A stretch of DNA of 64,000 bases from Paenibacillus sediminis (GTDB lineage: Bacteria; Bacillota; Bacilli; Paenibacillales; Paenibacillaceae), in contig NZ_JAGGKP010000004.1 of assembly GCF_017873765.1 (NCBI RefSeq), forward strand, positions 173,034 through 237,033, in the 5' to 3' direction. Shown here piece by piece: positions 54,905-64,000 of this stretch. Both the position numbers and the translations under genes were made by a program. Position 1 is the stretch's first letter, and every line of letters begins with the position of its first letter. The notes below the pieces were generated by a model that saw only the letters and a program-made list of their open reading frames with translations, did no database searches and had not been told where the DNA came from.

Positions 54905-55083
54905 CGTTTGTGAGAGCAGTCGCCCGCTCCTTTTGCGCTTCAATTTACGGCTCTGGTGCATTACCGGGAGGTCCCCGCCGAACATTCCGAACACCTCCAC
55001 CTCGTCAGCTTCGTTCTGCCGTGGAATTCATACTGTGAAGCAAGCATGTCATCCGCCCGCGCAAGAACAAGCTCTGGCGCTTA
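54905..55083 (-). ncRNA. glmS ribozyme/riboswitch
   Basis: On the minus strand the 5' end reads AAGCGCCAGAGC, with the cleavage site before GCGCC near 55080, and the catalytic core contains GACGAGGTGGAGGTG followed by the GGCGGGGACCTCCCGG pseudoknot region and a second GCGC strand. It self-cleaves when glucosamine-6-phosphate binds, which lowers glmS mRNA. The 3' border is approximate. The 54660-54904 leader holds nothing else clear. Confidence 0.92.
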
Positions 55084-55132
55084 ATTGTATACCTTACTAC
55101 CCTCACTTTCTATATCTGAATCATACTCATTT

Positions 55133-55161
55133 ATTATATGCATTATAAATACATTTGGCAA
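55133..55161 (-). promoter_or_regulatory. sigma-A-like promoter of glmS
   Basis: Minus strand TTGCCA (55156-55161), 17-bp spacer, TATAAT (55133-55138), about 50 bp before the ribozyme. Confidence 0.75.
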
Positions 55162-55175
55162 ATGGCGATGAACCA

Positions 55176-55208
55176 AATAAAAAGCTGGCGAAAGTCATTT
55201 CACCAGCT
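55176..55208 (-). terminator. terminator after glmM
   Basis: Minus-strand stem AGCTGGTGAAA...TTTCGCCAGCT followed by TTTTATTT. Confidence 0.88.
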
Positions 55209-55224
55209 CTGGTACAATCTATAT

Positions 55225-56565
55225 TTACATAAGTTCTCGTTTCACGACATCAACAATTTCTGCTACATACTGCTCAACTTCTGCTTTATCAGGGCCTTCG
55301 GCCATAACACGAATAAGCGACTCTGTGCCTGAAGGACGTACTAGAACACGGCCGTTATCGCCAAGCTTCTCTTCAACGGACGCAATTGTATCTTCAATTG
55401 CTGCGTTTCCTTGATACTTGCTCTTATCTTCGACACGTACGTTCACTAACACCTGAGGGTATTTCCGCATAAGCGACTTCAGTTCACTTAGCGATTTGCC
55501 AGAAGCTTTGAGTGTATCCACCAATTGAATCGCCGTTAGAATGCCGTCACCCGTCGTATTGTAATCTAGGAATATAACGTGACCGGATTGTTCACCGCCT
55601 AAGTTATATCCGCCGCGGCGCATCTCTTCCATAACATAACGGTCACCCACTTGCGTCTTGGCTGTATTTAGACCAAGCTTCTCTGCGGCTTTATAGAAGC
55701 CGATGTTGCTCATCACTGTTGTTACGATCGTGCTGTCTTTAAGCTTGCCTGCGCGGTTCATTGCGTCACCGCAAATACACAAGATGTAATCTCCATCCAC
55801 TTCTTGACCATTCTCGTCAATCGCGATCAGCCGATCTGCATCTCCATCAAAAGCAAGTCCTAAATGAGCTTTATGTTTCACGACTTCCTCTTTTAATTGC
55901 TCTGGATGAGTCGAGCCGCAGTGATCATTAATATTAAGGCCATTTGGCTCTGCGGCTATTGTAATGACTTCTGCACCCAATTCACGGAACAATTTTGGAG
56001 CAAGCTCGTAGGCTGCGCCGTTTGCGCAGTCAAGCACAATTTTCATACCTTCAAATGAATTGGAAATCGTCGTCTTCAAATAGTTGATATAATCATATTT
56101 CGACTGATTGTCTACATGAACCGTACCTAGTCCGCCGCCAGTAGGGCGAGGCAGTTCATCGTTCTCAGCATCCATCAGTTCTTCAATACGCAGCTCTGTT
56201 TCATCAGACAGCTTGAATCCGTCTGATCCAAAAAATTTAATCCCGTTATCTTGAACAGGATTATGTGAAGCTGAGATCATAACCCCTGCGTCAGCTTTAA
56301 GCAGACGTGTAATATAAGCAACCGCCGGCGTGCTCACTACGCCAAGACGAATAACATTCGCACCAATCGATAGCAGACCCGCTACTAGAGCAGATTCAAG
56401 CATAAGACCAGAGATCCGAGTATCCATCCCAATGACAACTTTAGGTTTCTCTGCTTCACCTGTAAGTACATATCCGCCGCAGCGTCCAATTTTATAAGCC
56501 ATTTCAGGTGTTAGCTCTTTATTCGCTACTCCGCGTACCCCATCTGTTCCAAAATATTTACCCAT
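55225..56565 (-). CDS. glmM: phosphoglucosamine mutase GlmM
   Basis: A 446-residue enzyme converting glucosamine-6-phosphate to glucosamine-1-phosphate, the step after GlmS. Phosphoserine loop [15 protein letters not shown], metal-binding DGDADR, sugar-binding GGEQSGH and the phosphate-binding [12 protein letters not shown] are all present. The ATG at 56565 ([12 protein letters not shown]) with AAGGGG upstream is the normal start; a longer frame to 56595 is spurious. It follows cdaR by 41 bp, the usual cdaA-cdaR-glmM operon. Confidence 0.97.
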   Translation of the reverse strand: MGKYFGTDGVRGVANKELTPEMAYKIGRCGGYVLTGEAEKPKVVIGMDTRISGLMLESALVAGLLSIGANVIRLGVVSTPAVAYITRLLKADAGVMISASHNPVQDNGIKFFGSDGFKLSDETELRIEELMDAENDELPRPTGGGLGTVHVDNQSKYDYINYLKTTISNSFEGMKIVLDCANGAAYELAPKLFRELGAEVITIAAEPNGLNINDHCGSTHPEQLKEEVVKHKAHLGLAFDGDADRLIAIDENGQEVDGDYILCICGDAMNRAGKLKDSTIVTTVMSNIGFYKAAEKLGLNTAKTQVGDRYVMEEMRRGGYNLGGEQSGHVIFLDYNTTGDGILTAIQLVDTLKASGKSLSELKSLMRKYPQVLVNVRVEDKSKYQGNAAIEDTIASVEEKLGDNGRVLVRPSGTESLIRVMAEGPDKAEVEQYVAEIVDVVKRELM

Positions 56566-56606
56566 GACCTTACCCCTTTTCTTGTTGACTATCACGTATA
56601 TGCAGC

Positions 56607-58025
56607 TTAAGGACTGCTGCTCCCCGAGTTTGTGTCCTGACCATTGACACTTCCAGACACCTCAGACGCAGGGTCTGAGCTACCAGGATCGTTCCCAGGA
56701 GAATTTACTGGACTTCCTGGGTCACCATTTGGATTAGAGGAGCTTCCGTTTTTATCCCCCGTTGTACCGGTTCCATTAGTCGCTTTATCTTTCTCAGCAA
56801 TTTCAACTCTAGCGATGAGATTGTCGGCTTGATTTACAAGTTTAATAAACTGCGGCAGCGTAATATGCACCGGTACTTGATGCGTGCCCGGCTTCAAATT
56901 GCTTACATTAACAGTAAGCTGTATATCTTCCGGTTTTAATGCATCCAGCAAATTGGATGCACCCGCTAATGTCAACGACATTCTTCCGTTTTGCGGACTC
57001 ACGATCGTTGTATTCCACTCATCACGGCTTCCTTGGATAATAATCGGAATATCGTCTATAACGCGCTGTGCTTCAGGAACGACACTCAGTTCAACTTTTA
57101 CAGAACTCGGCTCGATTTTCTCAAAACCTGGCGGTGGAGTCAAGTCTACATTCAGTTCTGTATTTCCCGCTCCCTTCACGTCGCTTAAATTAATCGTAAC
57201 TCCTTTATAAGACTCCATTCCCTTAAGTGCTTCCTTGGGACCAAATAGAGCGACTTGGTTTACACTTGTCTTCACGCTAGCCAGATTAAGTCCTTCAGGC
57301 AGTTGCCCTGTATATTTCAGCTCAAGCGGAACAGTAATGTAAGGGGCTGCAAGGGATAGATCCACTTGGACTGTCGATGGCGAAATTTCCGCTTCTGGAA
57401 TCTCTTTGCCTTCTTTATCGTAAGCTGCCAACTTCACTTTTTTATCTTTTATCGATGAATCTGCCCCATCAACATCAATAACCCCTTTGACTGATTTCAC
57501 ATCGTCAATTAAGTTTTCCGGCAAAGTGACTTTCACTTTATTGCTCGGCTTAATAATAGGCACACCCACTTGATATCCTTCTGCCGGTGTCCCTGTCGTT
57601 TCAATATTAACGTCAAATTCTTTGGTCTTCAGTTCTTCCAGATCAACCGTCACCATTGAAGGATCCATCGACACCATCTCTACGCCAGACGGAAGCTCAT
57701 ATGATAAAGGTATCGTATGCGTTCCAGGTTTAATCCCGCTTAAATCAACCATGACTTTATAATCACCGGCAAAAAACGATGTTATATCGGAACGCTTCCC
57801 TCTTACTTCAATACGGACTCTTTCCGGATTGATACTATTCAGTACGTACTTCTTAGTGTCCAAACCATAGGTCTGTACCTTAACATTATCAATAATACGC
57901 GTATCCAGCGTCGTCATCTGAGGTTTCGTAGACACATCGCCTTTATGGACCATGGCCCAGAGCAGCACACTGATGGCTAAAGCTAAAATTTTCGCTACAT
58001 TGTTATTTTTAATCCACCGATCCAT
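56607..58025 (-). CDS. cdaR: CdaR (YbbR-domain regulator of CdaA)
   Basis: A 472-residue protein with one N-terminal transmembrane helix ([20 protein letters not shown]) and four to five extracellular YbbR repeats of about 80 residues (for example [20 protein letters not shown]). The tail is low-complexity, rich in Gly, Ser, Asn and Pro. It binds and modulates the diadenylate cyclase CdaA in the membrane. The start overlaps the end of cdaA by 17 bp. Confidence 0.93.
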   Translation of the reverse strand: MDRWIKNNNVAKILALAISVLLWAMVHKGDVSTKPQMTTLDTRIIDNVKVQTYGLDTKKYVLNSINPERVRIEVRGKRSDITSFFAGDYKVMVDLSGIKPGTHTIPLSYELPSGVEMVSMDPSMVTVDLEELKTKEFDVNIETTGTPAEGYQVGVPIIKPSNKVKVTLPENLIDDVKSVKGVIDVDGADSSIKDKKVKLAAYDKEGKEIPEAEISPSTVQVDLSLAAPYITVPLELKYTGQLPEGLNLASVKTSVNQVALFGPKEALKGMESYKGVTINLSDVKGAGNTELNVDLTPPPGFEKIEPSSVKVELSVVPEAQRVIDDIPIIIQGSRDEWNTTIVSPQNGRMSLTLAGASNLLDALKPEDIQLTVNVSNLKPGTHQVPVHITLPQFIKLVNQADNLIARVEIAEKDKATNGTGTTGDKNGSSSNPNGDPGSPVNSPGNDPGSSDPASEVSGSVNGQDTNSGSSSP

Positions 58026-58848
58026 GACCGCTGCCTCCTCTCCACTTCCACAGTGATCCGCGTTTCTCTTTGATGGAAGAGTTCGGTTTTAGCTCCTCGT
58101 ATAACTTAGATATAAGTGACTCCTCTTTAATATCTCGAACAACTTGGCCGTTGATCGCCAGCGATATTTGACCTGTCTCTTCAGACACGACAACAGATAC
58201 AGCATCAGCCACCTCACTAACGCCAATAGCAGCTCTGTGGCGTGTACCGAGTTCCTTACTGATGAATGGATTTTCGGAAAGCGGTAAATAGCAGGCTGCG
58301 GCAGCAATCCGTTTGTCCCTTATAATAACGGCTCCATCGTGCAGCGGCGTATTTGGAATGAAAATATTAATAAGCAGCTCAGAGCTCACGAGAGACTCCA
58401 TTGGAATTCCAGACTCAGTATATTCATTAATCCCTGTATGGCGTTCAAACACAATCAACGCGCCAATTTTTCTACGAGATAAATAATTAACTGCCTTAAT
58501 AAGTTCACCGATTAATTTACTGATTTCTTCATCATCCGGCGTCACACGACCGAACATTTTCCCTCGGCCAAGCTTCTCTAGAGCTCGTCTTAGTTCTGGC
58601 TGAAAAATGATAAAAATGGCGACCACACCAAATGTAAACATTTGATTCATAAGCCATTTCAATGTATACAAATCAAACCAGGTACTGAGTGCCCAAATGA
58701 CAACGAGTACCAAAATACCTTTCAGCAGTTGAATTGCTCTTGTTCCGCGTACGAGCAAAATCAATTGATACATAATGTACCCAACCACTAAAATATCTAT
58801 AATATTCTTAAGCGTGTCTTGCCACGTTAAATTCGCTAAAAAATCCAT
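58009..58848 (-). CDS. cdaA: diadenylate cyclase CdaA
   Basis: A 279-residue membrane enzyme that makes c-di-AMP, which controls potassium and osmotic balance and cell-wall homeostasis. Three N-terminal transmembrane helices (IIDILVVGYIMYQLILLV; GILVLVVIWALSTWF; FGVVAIFIIFQPE) and a DAC domain with the DGA motif in LHDGAVIIRD and the RHR motif in GTRHRAAIG. First gene of the cdaA-cdaR-glmM operon. Confidence 0.97.
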   Translation of the reverse strand: MDFLANLTWQDTLKNIIDILVVGYIMYQLILLVRGTRAIQLLKGILVLVVIWALSTWFDLYTLKWLMNQMFTFGVVAIFIIFQPELRRALEKLGRGKMFGRVTPDDEEISKLIGELIKAVNYLSRRKIGALIVFERHTGINEYTESGIPMESLVSSELLINIFIPNTPLHDGAVIIRDKRIAAAACYLPLSENPFISKELGTRHRAAIGVSEVADAVSVVVSEETGQISLAINGQVVRDIKEESLISKLYEELKPNSSIKEKRGSLWKWRGGSGHGSVD

Positions 58849-58978
58849 GCCGAACCCCCGTTATTTCCTTATGTAGATTGGGCCAAACTGGAACTTTTCT
58901 TTCTATTTAAAATGTTCCCCTTTAACTCTAGGTTATAACGAACTCTAACCAGTTGCAAGTTTACAGTCATCAGAACAA

Positions 58979-59014
58979 TAAAAAAGACGCCTTTTTCCCG
59001 CAAAGGGAGGCGCC
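58979..59014 (-). terminator. terminator after anti-sigma gene
   Basis: Minus-strand stem GGCGCCTCCC...GGGAAAAAGGCGTC followed by TTTTTTATTG. Confidence 0.8.
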
Positions 59015-59036
59015 AGCTTAACATTGGAAGTGGGAA

Positions 59037-59651
59037 TTAGTAATAGGCGACTTCCGTAAACATATTTGTAAGTTTGTACCACAGCCAATCCATGGCTTGA
59101 TTGATACTTTTGACTTGTCCGGAAATATGTGCAGTTGACGCTTGGTACAAAGAACCATCAATCACCGTGACATTCCCTTGAACTTCTCCGTATACCTTCG
59201 TTTTACCATTTTCGACGGTTAGATCACCAGCGACCGTTTTGCCTTCAGGAACAATGACCGTATCCCCTTCGATGACAACTTGATCTAAACTCGCTCCCTT
59301 AACGACGAGCTGATTATCGGAGTTCCAGATCGAAATCGAACTGAACACCATGATCAGCATAAACACAGCGGCAGCTGTAACGGCTGGATGCTGTTTAATC
59401 CAAGTCAGCCATACTTGCTGTTTCTTCGGTTTAGGCAAACTGTTAAGTATTCGATTGGTCAACTCGTCCGGAGCTGCAAACGAATGATGTTGCGCAGCAT
59501 ACAGCATCATATCTGTCTGCTCCAGCTCATGAAAAAGCTTAGAACAGTTTGGGCATTGCTCTAGATGACCTTTTAGCACAATCGCTTGATCTTTGGATAA
59601 ATCATCATCTAAATATTCATGCATTAAAGAGACGGCCAGTCTGCAATCCAT
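59037..59651 (-). CDS. rsiW: zinc anti-sigma factor (RsiW-like)
   Basis: A 204-residue protein. The N-terminal zinc anti-sigma domain has HLEQCPNC (H-x3-C-x2-C) after MHEYLDDDLSKDQ. One transmembrane helix (TAAAVFMLIMVFSSISIW) is followed by an extracellular beta-helix-like part (GDTVIVPEGKTVAGDLTVEN, then GKTKVYGEVQGNVTVIDGSL). That exterior differs from Bacillus RsiW. It should hold the sigma factor at the membrane until envelope stress. The ATG at 59651 is favoured by AAAGGA nine bases upstream; 59669 and 59702 are alternatives. It lies 114 bp after sigW. Confidence 0.85.
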   Translation of the reverse strand: MDCRLAVSLMHEYLDDDLSKDQAIVLKGHLEQCPNCSKLFHELEQTDMMLYAAQHHSFAAPDELTNRILNSLPKPKKQQVWLTWIKQHPAVTAAAVFMLIMVFSSISIWNSDNQLVVKGASLDQVVIEGDTVIVPEGKTVAGDLTVENGKTKVYGEVQGNVTVIDGSLYQASTAHISGQVKSINQAMDWLWYKLTNMFTEVAYY

Positions 59652-59765
59652 ATGAGCCAATCCTTTCATTAAGTCTCTTATATTAAGCTGAGAATTATTC
59701 AACGTATGAGCATAAGACTTGCTTACTCTTCATACGTGCCGATAAACGATACGTTTCATTTATCT

Positions 59766-60338
59766 CTAAAATTTATTTTCCAATTTTTTACGCAAAAAAT
59801 CACGTCCGCGGTGAACACGAGTCTTAATCGTCGTTACAGGCATGTCCAGCACATCGCTAATTTCTTGAAGGGATAAGTCCTGCAAGTACCGTAGAATCAT
59901 GACTGACTTGTACTTCGCCGGAAGGCTGTCAATCGCATCGCGAATCGTCGTCTGTGTCTCCGATAGAAGAAACTCACTCTCAGGCGTTCGTTCATCCCCA
60001 GGAATCATCGCATAACCATCCGATCCCTCTTGATCATTCACCTCTGCATCGAGAGAATACACCGCTTTTCGCTTCCGCAGCCGATCAATACATAGATTAG
60101 TGCCAATACGATAAATCCAAGTTGAAAACTTTTGATGCTCATCGTATCGTTCTAAATTTTTATATACACGTAAAAAAGTTTCCTGCACAATATCCTCAGC
60201 TTCATGCCGATTGTTAAGCATTCGATAAGCCAAGTAATAAATTTTATCTTTATATAATTCAACGATCTCTGCAAAAGCCCGCTGATCACCTTTGCGCGCG
60301 AGCTTAGCCAATCTCGTTTCCATATGTTCCAACATCAT
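59766..60338 (-). CDS. sigW: ECF RNA polymerase sigma factor (SigW family)
   Basis: A 190-residue ECF sigma factor. Region 2 has YYLAYRMLNNRHEAEDIVQE and FSTWIYRIGTNLCIDRLRK; region 4 has LPAKYKSVMILRYLQDLSLQ and VTTIKTRVHRGRDFLRKKL. It directs transcription of envelope-stress genes. It pairs with the zinc anti-sigma gene downstream. GGGGGA is just before the first ATG; ATG at 60335 or 60323 is possible. I looked for an autoregulatory TGAAAC-16-CGTA promoter and did not see a good one. Confidence 0.93.
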   Translation of the reverse strand: MMLEHMETRLAKLARKGDQRAFAEIVELYKDKIYYLAYRMLNNRHEAEDIVQETFLRVYKNLERYDEHQKFSTWIYRIGTNLCIDRLRKRKAVYSLDAEVNDQEGSDGYAMIPGDERTPESEFLLSETQTTIRDAIDSLPAKYKSVMILRYLQDLSLQEISDVLDMPVTTIKTRVHRGRDFLRKKLENKF

Positions 60339-60371
60339 TCCCCCAGATTCACGGACCGTTTTTTTTCATAC

Positions 60372-60401
60372 GAAAAACACCCTCTGATCGGGGATGTTTT
60401 A
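60372..60401 (-). terminator. hairpin in sigW leader
   Basis: Minus-strand AAAACATCCC...GGGTGTTTTTC, about 35 bp upstream of sigW. It is either a second ppc terminator or an attenuator. Confidence 0.55.
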
Positions 60402-60460
60402 AGATCCTGGGTCTATATTCATGGACTTAATAAAAATGGTAATTGAAACGATAGTAAAAA

Positions 60461-60507
60461 TCAAGAAAAAGTCGAGGTCCGGGTATCGAACGCTCGACTT
60501 TTTCTTA
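60461..60507 (-). terminator. terminator after ppc
   Basis: Minus-strand stem GAAAAAGTCGAG...CTCGACTTTTTC with a following TTGATTTTTA. Confidence 0.88.
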
Positions 60508-60519
60508 AGTAAATGCTGA

Positions 60520-63312
60520 TCAGCCTGTATTCCGGAGACCAGCTGCAATTCCATTAATCGTAAGCAACACTTCACGAAGCAATATCGGGTCATCCTCACC
60601 TTGATTGCGCAGTTCACGAAGCTCGGTAAGCAGCTGAACTTGCAAGTAACTGAGTGGATCAACGTATGGATTGCGAAGACGAATAGATTCCTGCAGAACA
60701 GGAACATCGTCAAGAATATCCTGTTGTCCCGTAATTTTCAAAATCATATCACGAGTAAGGTTGTATTCATCTTCGATTTGACCAAAGATACGATCATGAA
60801 TCGCTTTATCTTTAATCATACTTGCATATTCCTTCGCAATGGTAAGATCCGCTTTCGCAACAGCCATCTGCAAAATGTCAATTAACTGACGGAAGAATGA
60901 GAAGTTCTTGTACATCTCTTGAAGGATTTTCAGATTCTCTTCTTTGTCTTGATAAAAGCTGTACAGACCTGTACCCGCTGCATACCAAGCCGGAAGCAAA
61001 TAACGGCTCTGTGTCCAAGCGAATACCCAAGGAATAGCACGTAAATCCTCGAATCGATTGCTGTTTTTGCGCTTCGATGGACGAGACCCAATATTGAGCT
61101 CCCCGACTTCTTGAAGCGGCGTCGATTCTCTGAAGAAAGTTAAGAAATCCGGATCATTGAAGATGAGATCTTGATATTTCTTAAGAGATACTTCCGACAT
61201 ATTTCGAATGATGTTATCCCAGTACTCTTCATTTACATTATCTTCAGGCAGACGAGCATTAATAGCCGCCTTAATAAGTGCTGATGTTGCTTGCTCCAAA
61301 CTACGGTATGCGATTCCTTTTAACGAATAACGGGATGAGATGACCTCACCTTGTTCGGTAATTTTAATACCTGCACCAATCGTATGAGGAGGCTGTGCTA
61401 GTATACTGCGATTAAGTGGCATCCCACCGCGGCCTAGCGCTCCGCCGCGACCATGGAAGAACTTCAGCTTGACGCCAAAATCAGAAGCTGTTGCCGTAAT
61501 TTCTTTCAAAGCAACTCTTAGTTCATAGTTCGCTGTAACGACACCGCCGTCTTTGTTGCTGTCTGAATAACCAAGCATAATTTCTTGTACATCATTCATA
61601 ACCGTGACCGCTTCACGGTAAATTGGCAGACTGAGCAGCTCGCGCATAATACGCGGCGCATCGTGCAAATCGTCAATCGTTTCAAAGAGCGGTACAGATT
61701 GCAATGTACAAATGACGGTTCCATCGGACTCTTTACGGAATAGACCAACTTCCTTGGCAAATACCATCACTTCCAAAATATCGCTCGTTCCAGCCGCCAT
61801 ACTAATCAAATAGCTTGTAATACAGTGTTTGCCGAACTCTTGCTGCGCTCTGTAAATAGTACGGTATACGTCCAAACATTCCTTCGTGCTGTCACTATAT
61901 TGCTGATATGGGGAAGTAAGTGGACGCGGATCATTTAGAAGCTGATCGAGCAGCTTAATTTTCTCATCTTCAGAAAGACTGCCATAATCATCAACAATGC
62001 GCATTTTTGCCAAAATTTCAGTCATCGCATTCTCATGCTCTTGGCTATGCTGACGCACATCTAATGTGGCTGTATGGAACCCGAACAATTCGACCTGACG
62101 AATTAATTTTTTAATACAAATATCTGCAACATAATCCGCATAATGATGGCGAAGGCTGGCGTCAATAATTTTCAAATCGTTAATAAATTGCTCTGGTGTA
62201 TCATAACGTTCTTTGGTGCCTTTTTTGCTTTCATCCAGAACGTTATTTAATTTCTCCATCATATATGCCAGCTTAACGCGGTATGGCTCGTTCTCATTAC
62301 GCCAAGCTTGAGTTTTCTTTAGAGTCACATGTTTGCGATCTTCCAAAATAGACAATAACAATTCATTGGATACCGTTACAATCGTTGTACTGAAGCTCAG
62401 GTATTGAACAAGTTCTTGTAGAATACGCTGATACTCGCGAATAGCCAACTTACGCTGCATGCGAAGTGTCTCCCAAGTAATGTCGGCTGTAACGGATGGG
62501 TTGCCATCACGGTCACCGCCAATCCAAGAACCAAAGCGCAAGTATGTCGGAACGTGCCAATCGGTCTCCGGATAATATTTGCTTAGGCATCTCTCAAGCT
62601 CTTCGTAAACATCAGGCAGAACATGAAATAATGTCTCATGAAAATAATACATTCCGTTGCGAACTTCATCGAGCACGGTAGGTTTACGATCACGAAGCTC
62701 ATCAGTTTGCCATAATGTGATCACTTCATTCAGTAATTTCTCACGCAGTTGTTCCCGTTCACGCAACGTTAGTGTAGGGTTATCGAGCTGCATTACATCT
62801 TCAGAGATACGCTTGTGGATGTCGAGTATCGCTCTGCGCATCGCCTCTGTAGGGTGTGCAGTCATTACAAGTTCAAGTGAAAGTTCAGAAATAATTTCTT
62901 GCACTTCTTGATAGGAGAAGCCGCGCTCTTTCAAATCTTGAACAGCACTTTCAATCGAACCTGGCTGAACTGTCTCTCCGGCAGAACGCTCGTAGTCTCT
63001 TTTACGACGAATTCGGTGGTTCTGCTCTGCGATATTAACCAACTGAAAATAAATAGCGAACGCTCGAATCACCTGATGGCGATTGTCTGGTTCTAATTTA
63101 TCAATGATTTGTTTAAACTCCTCATACAATTCAGGCAAAAACACAGAACGCATGGATTTACTTGTCTCACGAATTTTCTCTACGATGTCTAGTAATTCAT
63201 TTCCGCCTTGATGGACAAGAACTTCTCCGAGAATATTGCCCAAGAACCGTACGTCACGCCGCAGCAGGTTGTTGGAATGATTTTTGCCCTCGGAAACCGT
63301 AAGTTCAGTCAT
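60520..63312 (-). CDS. ppc: phosphoenolpyruvate carboxylase
   Basis: A 930-residue enzyme that carboxylates PEP to oxaloacetate, refilling the TCA cycle. Active-site signatures LVMTAHPTEAMRR (His), GSWIGGDRDGNPSVT, VMLGYSDSNKDGG (Lys), and the mobile loop KLKFFHGRGGALGRGG are all present; the C-terminus ends AAGLRNTG as in bacterial enzymes. GAGGAGG precedes the ATG. It is monocistronic, with terminators on both sides. Confidence 0.97.
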   Translation of the reverse strand: MTELTVSEGKNHSNNLLRRDVRFLGNILGEVLVHQGGNELLDIVEKIRETSKSMRSVFLPELYEEFKQIIDKLEPDNRHQVIRAFAIYFQLVNIAEQNHRIRRKRDYERSAGETVQPGSIESAVQDLKERGFSYQEVQEIISELSLELVMTAHPTEAMRRAILDIHKRISEDVMQLDNPTLTLREREQLREKLLNEVITLWQTDELRDRKPTVLDEVRNGMYYFHETLFHVLPDVYEELERCLSKYYPETDWHVPTYLRFGSWIGGDRDGNPSVTADITWETLRMQRKLAIREYQRILQELVQYLSFSTTIVTVSNELLLSILEDRKHVTLKKTQAWRNENEPYRVKLAYMMEKLNNVLDESKKGTKERYDTPEQFINDLKIIDASLRHHYADYVADICIKKLIRQVELFGFHTATLDVRQHSQEHENAMTEILAKMRIVDDYGSLSEDEKIKLLDQLLNDPRPLTSPYQQYSDSTKECLDVYRTIYRAQQEFGKHCITSYLISMAAGTSDILEVMVFAKEVGLFRKESDGTVICTLQSVPLFETIDDLHDAPRIMRELLSLPIYREAVTVMNDVQEIMLGYSDSNKDGGVVTANYELRVALKEITATASDFGVKLKFFHGRGGALGRGGMPLNRSILAQPPHTIGAGIKITEQGEVISSRYSLKGIAYRSLEQATSALIKAAINARLPEDNVNEEYWDNIIRNMSEVSLKKYQDLIFNDPDFLTFFRESTPLQEVGELNIGSRPSKRKNSNRFEDLRAIPWVFAWTQSRYLLPAWYAAGTGLYSFYQDKEENLKILQEMYKNFSFFRQLIDILQMAVAKADLTIAKEYASMIKDKAIHDRIFGQIEDEYNLTRDMILKITGQQDILDDVPVLQESIRLRNPYVDPLSYLQVQLLTELRELRNQGEDDPILLREVLLTINGIAAGLRNTG

Positions 63313-63481
63313 AGCTACTACTCCTCCTCACTTATCCGTTCTATACATATCTCTTATTCGTTTCTTAACATCATACAATAAACTGCACCTAAAATCTAAA
63401 CTTTTATGAAATAAAATTTAAATAGGAATCTATTAAGTCATAATATATATCATTCACACGTCATATTTACCTTTGTCTAGC

Positions 63482-63520
63482 AAAAAAAGCCATCCCATAG
63501 CTTCTCGCTTATGGGACAGC
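63482..63520 (-). terminator. terminator after SLH fragment
   Basis: Minus-strand stem GCTGTCCCATAAG...CTATGGGATGGC followed by TTTTTTTGC. Confidence 0.8.
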
Positions 63521-63877
63521 TCATTTTAATATCTTAAGCTTTACTCCACTGCCCTTACCTAAAGTTTCAGATTCCAACGAAAATACTCGGTTGATCAGAA
63601 CTGTAAATTCAGCTCTCGTCATCGATGCATCAGGTTTCAAACTGCCATCTGTATAACCTTTAATTAACCCAATATCAAGCCATTTGCCCATTAAGCTCGC
63701 AGCCCAATGATCTTTAGTTAGAATGTAAGCAATTATTATGCGGCTAGTAATTTGAATTAGGATTGGAAGTTGGAAGATAGATAGGGATTCATAAAGGGAA
63801 CAGTAACATATATATTCAAAGATATGAATTAATAACTCTGACCTGCAAAACAAGACCATAAAACAAAAAAACATCAC
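63521..63877 (-). pseudogene. S-layer-homology domain fragment
   Basis: The last 60 codons encode a good SLH repeat (DHWAASLMGKWLDIGLIKGY, then TDGSLKPDASMTRAEFTVLI). The 40 residues before it are hydrophobic and unlike any SLH protein, and there is no signal peptide or second and third SLH repeat. It is most likely the surviving end of a longer cell-surface protein gene. SLH domains bind secondary cell-wall polymer. Its strong terminator is still in place. Confidence 0.55.
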
Positions 63878-63902
63878 TATACAGTGATGTTATCATTATG
63901 TA

Positions 63903-63976
63903 TGGAGCGGGTGATGGGAATCGAACCCACGCTACCAGCTTGGAAGGCTGGAGTTCTACCATTGAACTACACCCGC
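63903..63976 (-). tRNA. tRNA-Gly (anticodon TCC)
   Basis: 74 bases with acceptor GCGGGTG...CACCCGC, discriminator T and encoded CCA, D arm AGTTCAATGGTAGAACT, anticodon stem-loop CCAGCCTTCCAAGCTGG and T arm GTGGGTTCGATTCCCAT. Confidence 0.95.
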
Positions 63977-63985
63977 ATTATATAA

Positions 63986-64000
63986 TGGTCGGGACGACAC
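63986..64000 (-). tRNA. 3' end of a further tRNA, probably tRNA-Pro (partial)
   Basis: The minus strand ends GTCGTCCCGACCA: an encoded CCA after an acceptor strand CCCGA, as in tRNA-Pro. The rest lies outside the window. Confidence 0.5.

Noticed and set aside
60339..60460. Autoregulatory SigW promoter
   Set aside because: A CGTA is present, but no TGAAAC lies 16 bp upstream of it; the TGAAAC near 60453 is on the other strand and has no CGTA at the right distance.

Overview
This 64-kb window looks like the chromosome of a Gram-positive, Paenibacillus-like member of the Bacillales. The right end carries a conserved backbone read right to left: tRNA-Gly, ppc, an ECF sigma factor (SigW type) with a zinc anti-sigma factor, cdaA, cdaR, glmM and glmS. 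glmS is preceded by a readable glmS ribozyme and a sigma-A-like promoter.

Immediately downstream of glmS lies a Tn7-like island. Its borders can be read directly. A 37,185-bp element (element B, 15615-52799) has 26-bp imperfect terminal inverted repeats (24/26 identical) and three 17-bp TnsB-site-like repeats at each end. It is flanked by an exact 5-bp duplication CACAA (15610-15614 and 52800-52804) lying 23-27 bp past the glmS stop codon, the classical attTn7 position. B encodes TnsA, TnsB, TnsC and two different TniQ/TnsD proteins. The second TniQ carries an array of about 60-residue repeats. Cargo left of the tns genes is a Wadjet JetABCD operon and a Gabija-like operon extended by a third, HEPN-motif gene. 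Cargo right of them is a two-gene unknown operon, a scar of dead transposition genes, a VanZ-family protein, a small secreted protein, a 705-residue zinc/nuclease-like protein, a DarT-HD / macro-SLOG pair (DarTG variant), a secreted serine protease with a lipoprotein neighbour, a coiled-coil membrane protein and a small HTH regulator.

Left of B is a stack of gene-free miniature Tn7-like elements in the same orientation. Element C (15129-15611, 483 bp) has TGT...ACA ends; its duplication CAATC becomes exact only when B is removed in silico, so C inserted first. Element A (14653-15122, 470 bp) has matching ends but no duplication found, and a further left-end-like array (D) starts at 14336. A, B and C each have a hairpin terminator just inside the glmS-proximal end, oriented to stop transcription leaving glmS.

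The left 14 kb is a redox/detoxification cluster built from duplicated parts: three TetR paralogues, three long and two short aldo-keto reductases, an alcohol dehydrogenase, an SDR, a MerR regulator, two NTF2-like proteins, a DUF2255 protein, a carboxymuconolactone-decarboxylase-like protein cut by the window edge, and a Bcr/CflA efflux pump. Three intergenic regions there share one regulatory module: two TTGAT/ATCAA palindromes about 72 bp apart around a TTCAATGG core.

The least familiar items are the OLD nuclease-UvrD helicase-HEPN trio, the nested miniature Tn7-like elements with built-in terminators, the repeat-array TniQ protein, and the DarT-HD / macro-SLOG fusion pair. All functions are inferred from motifs read by eye; no database search was run.
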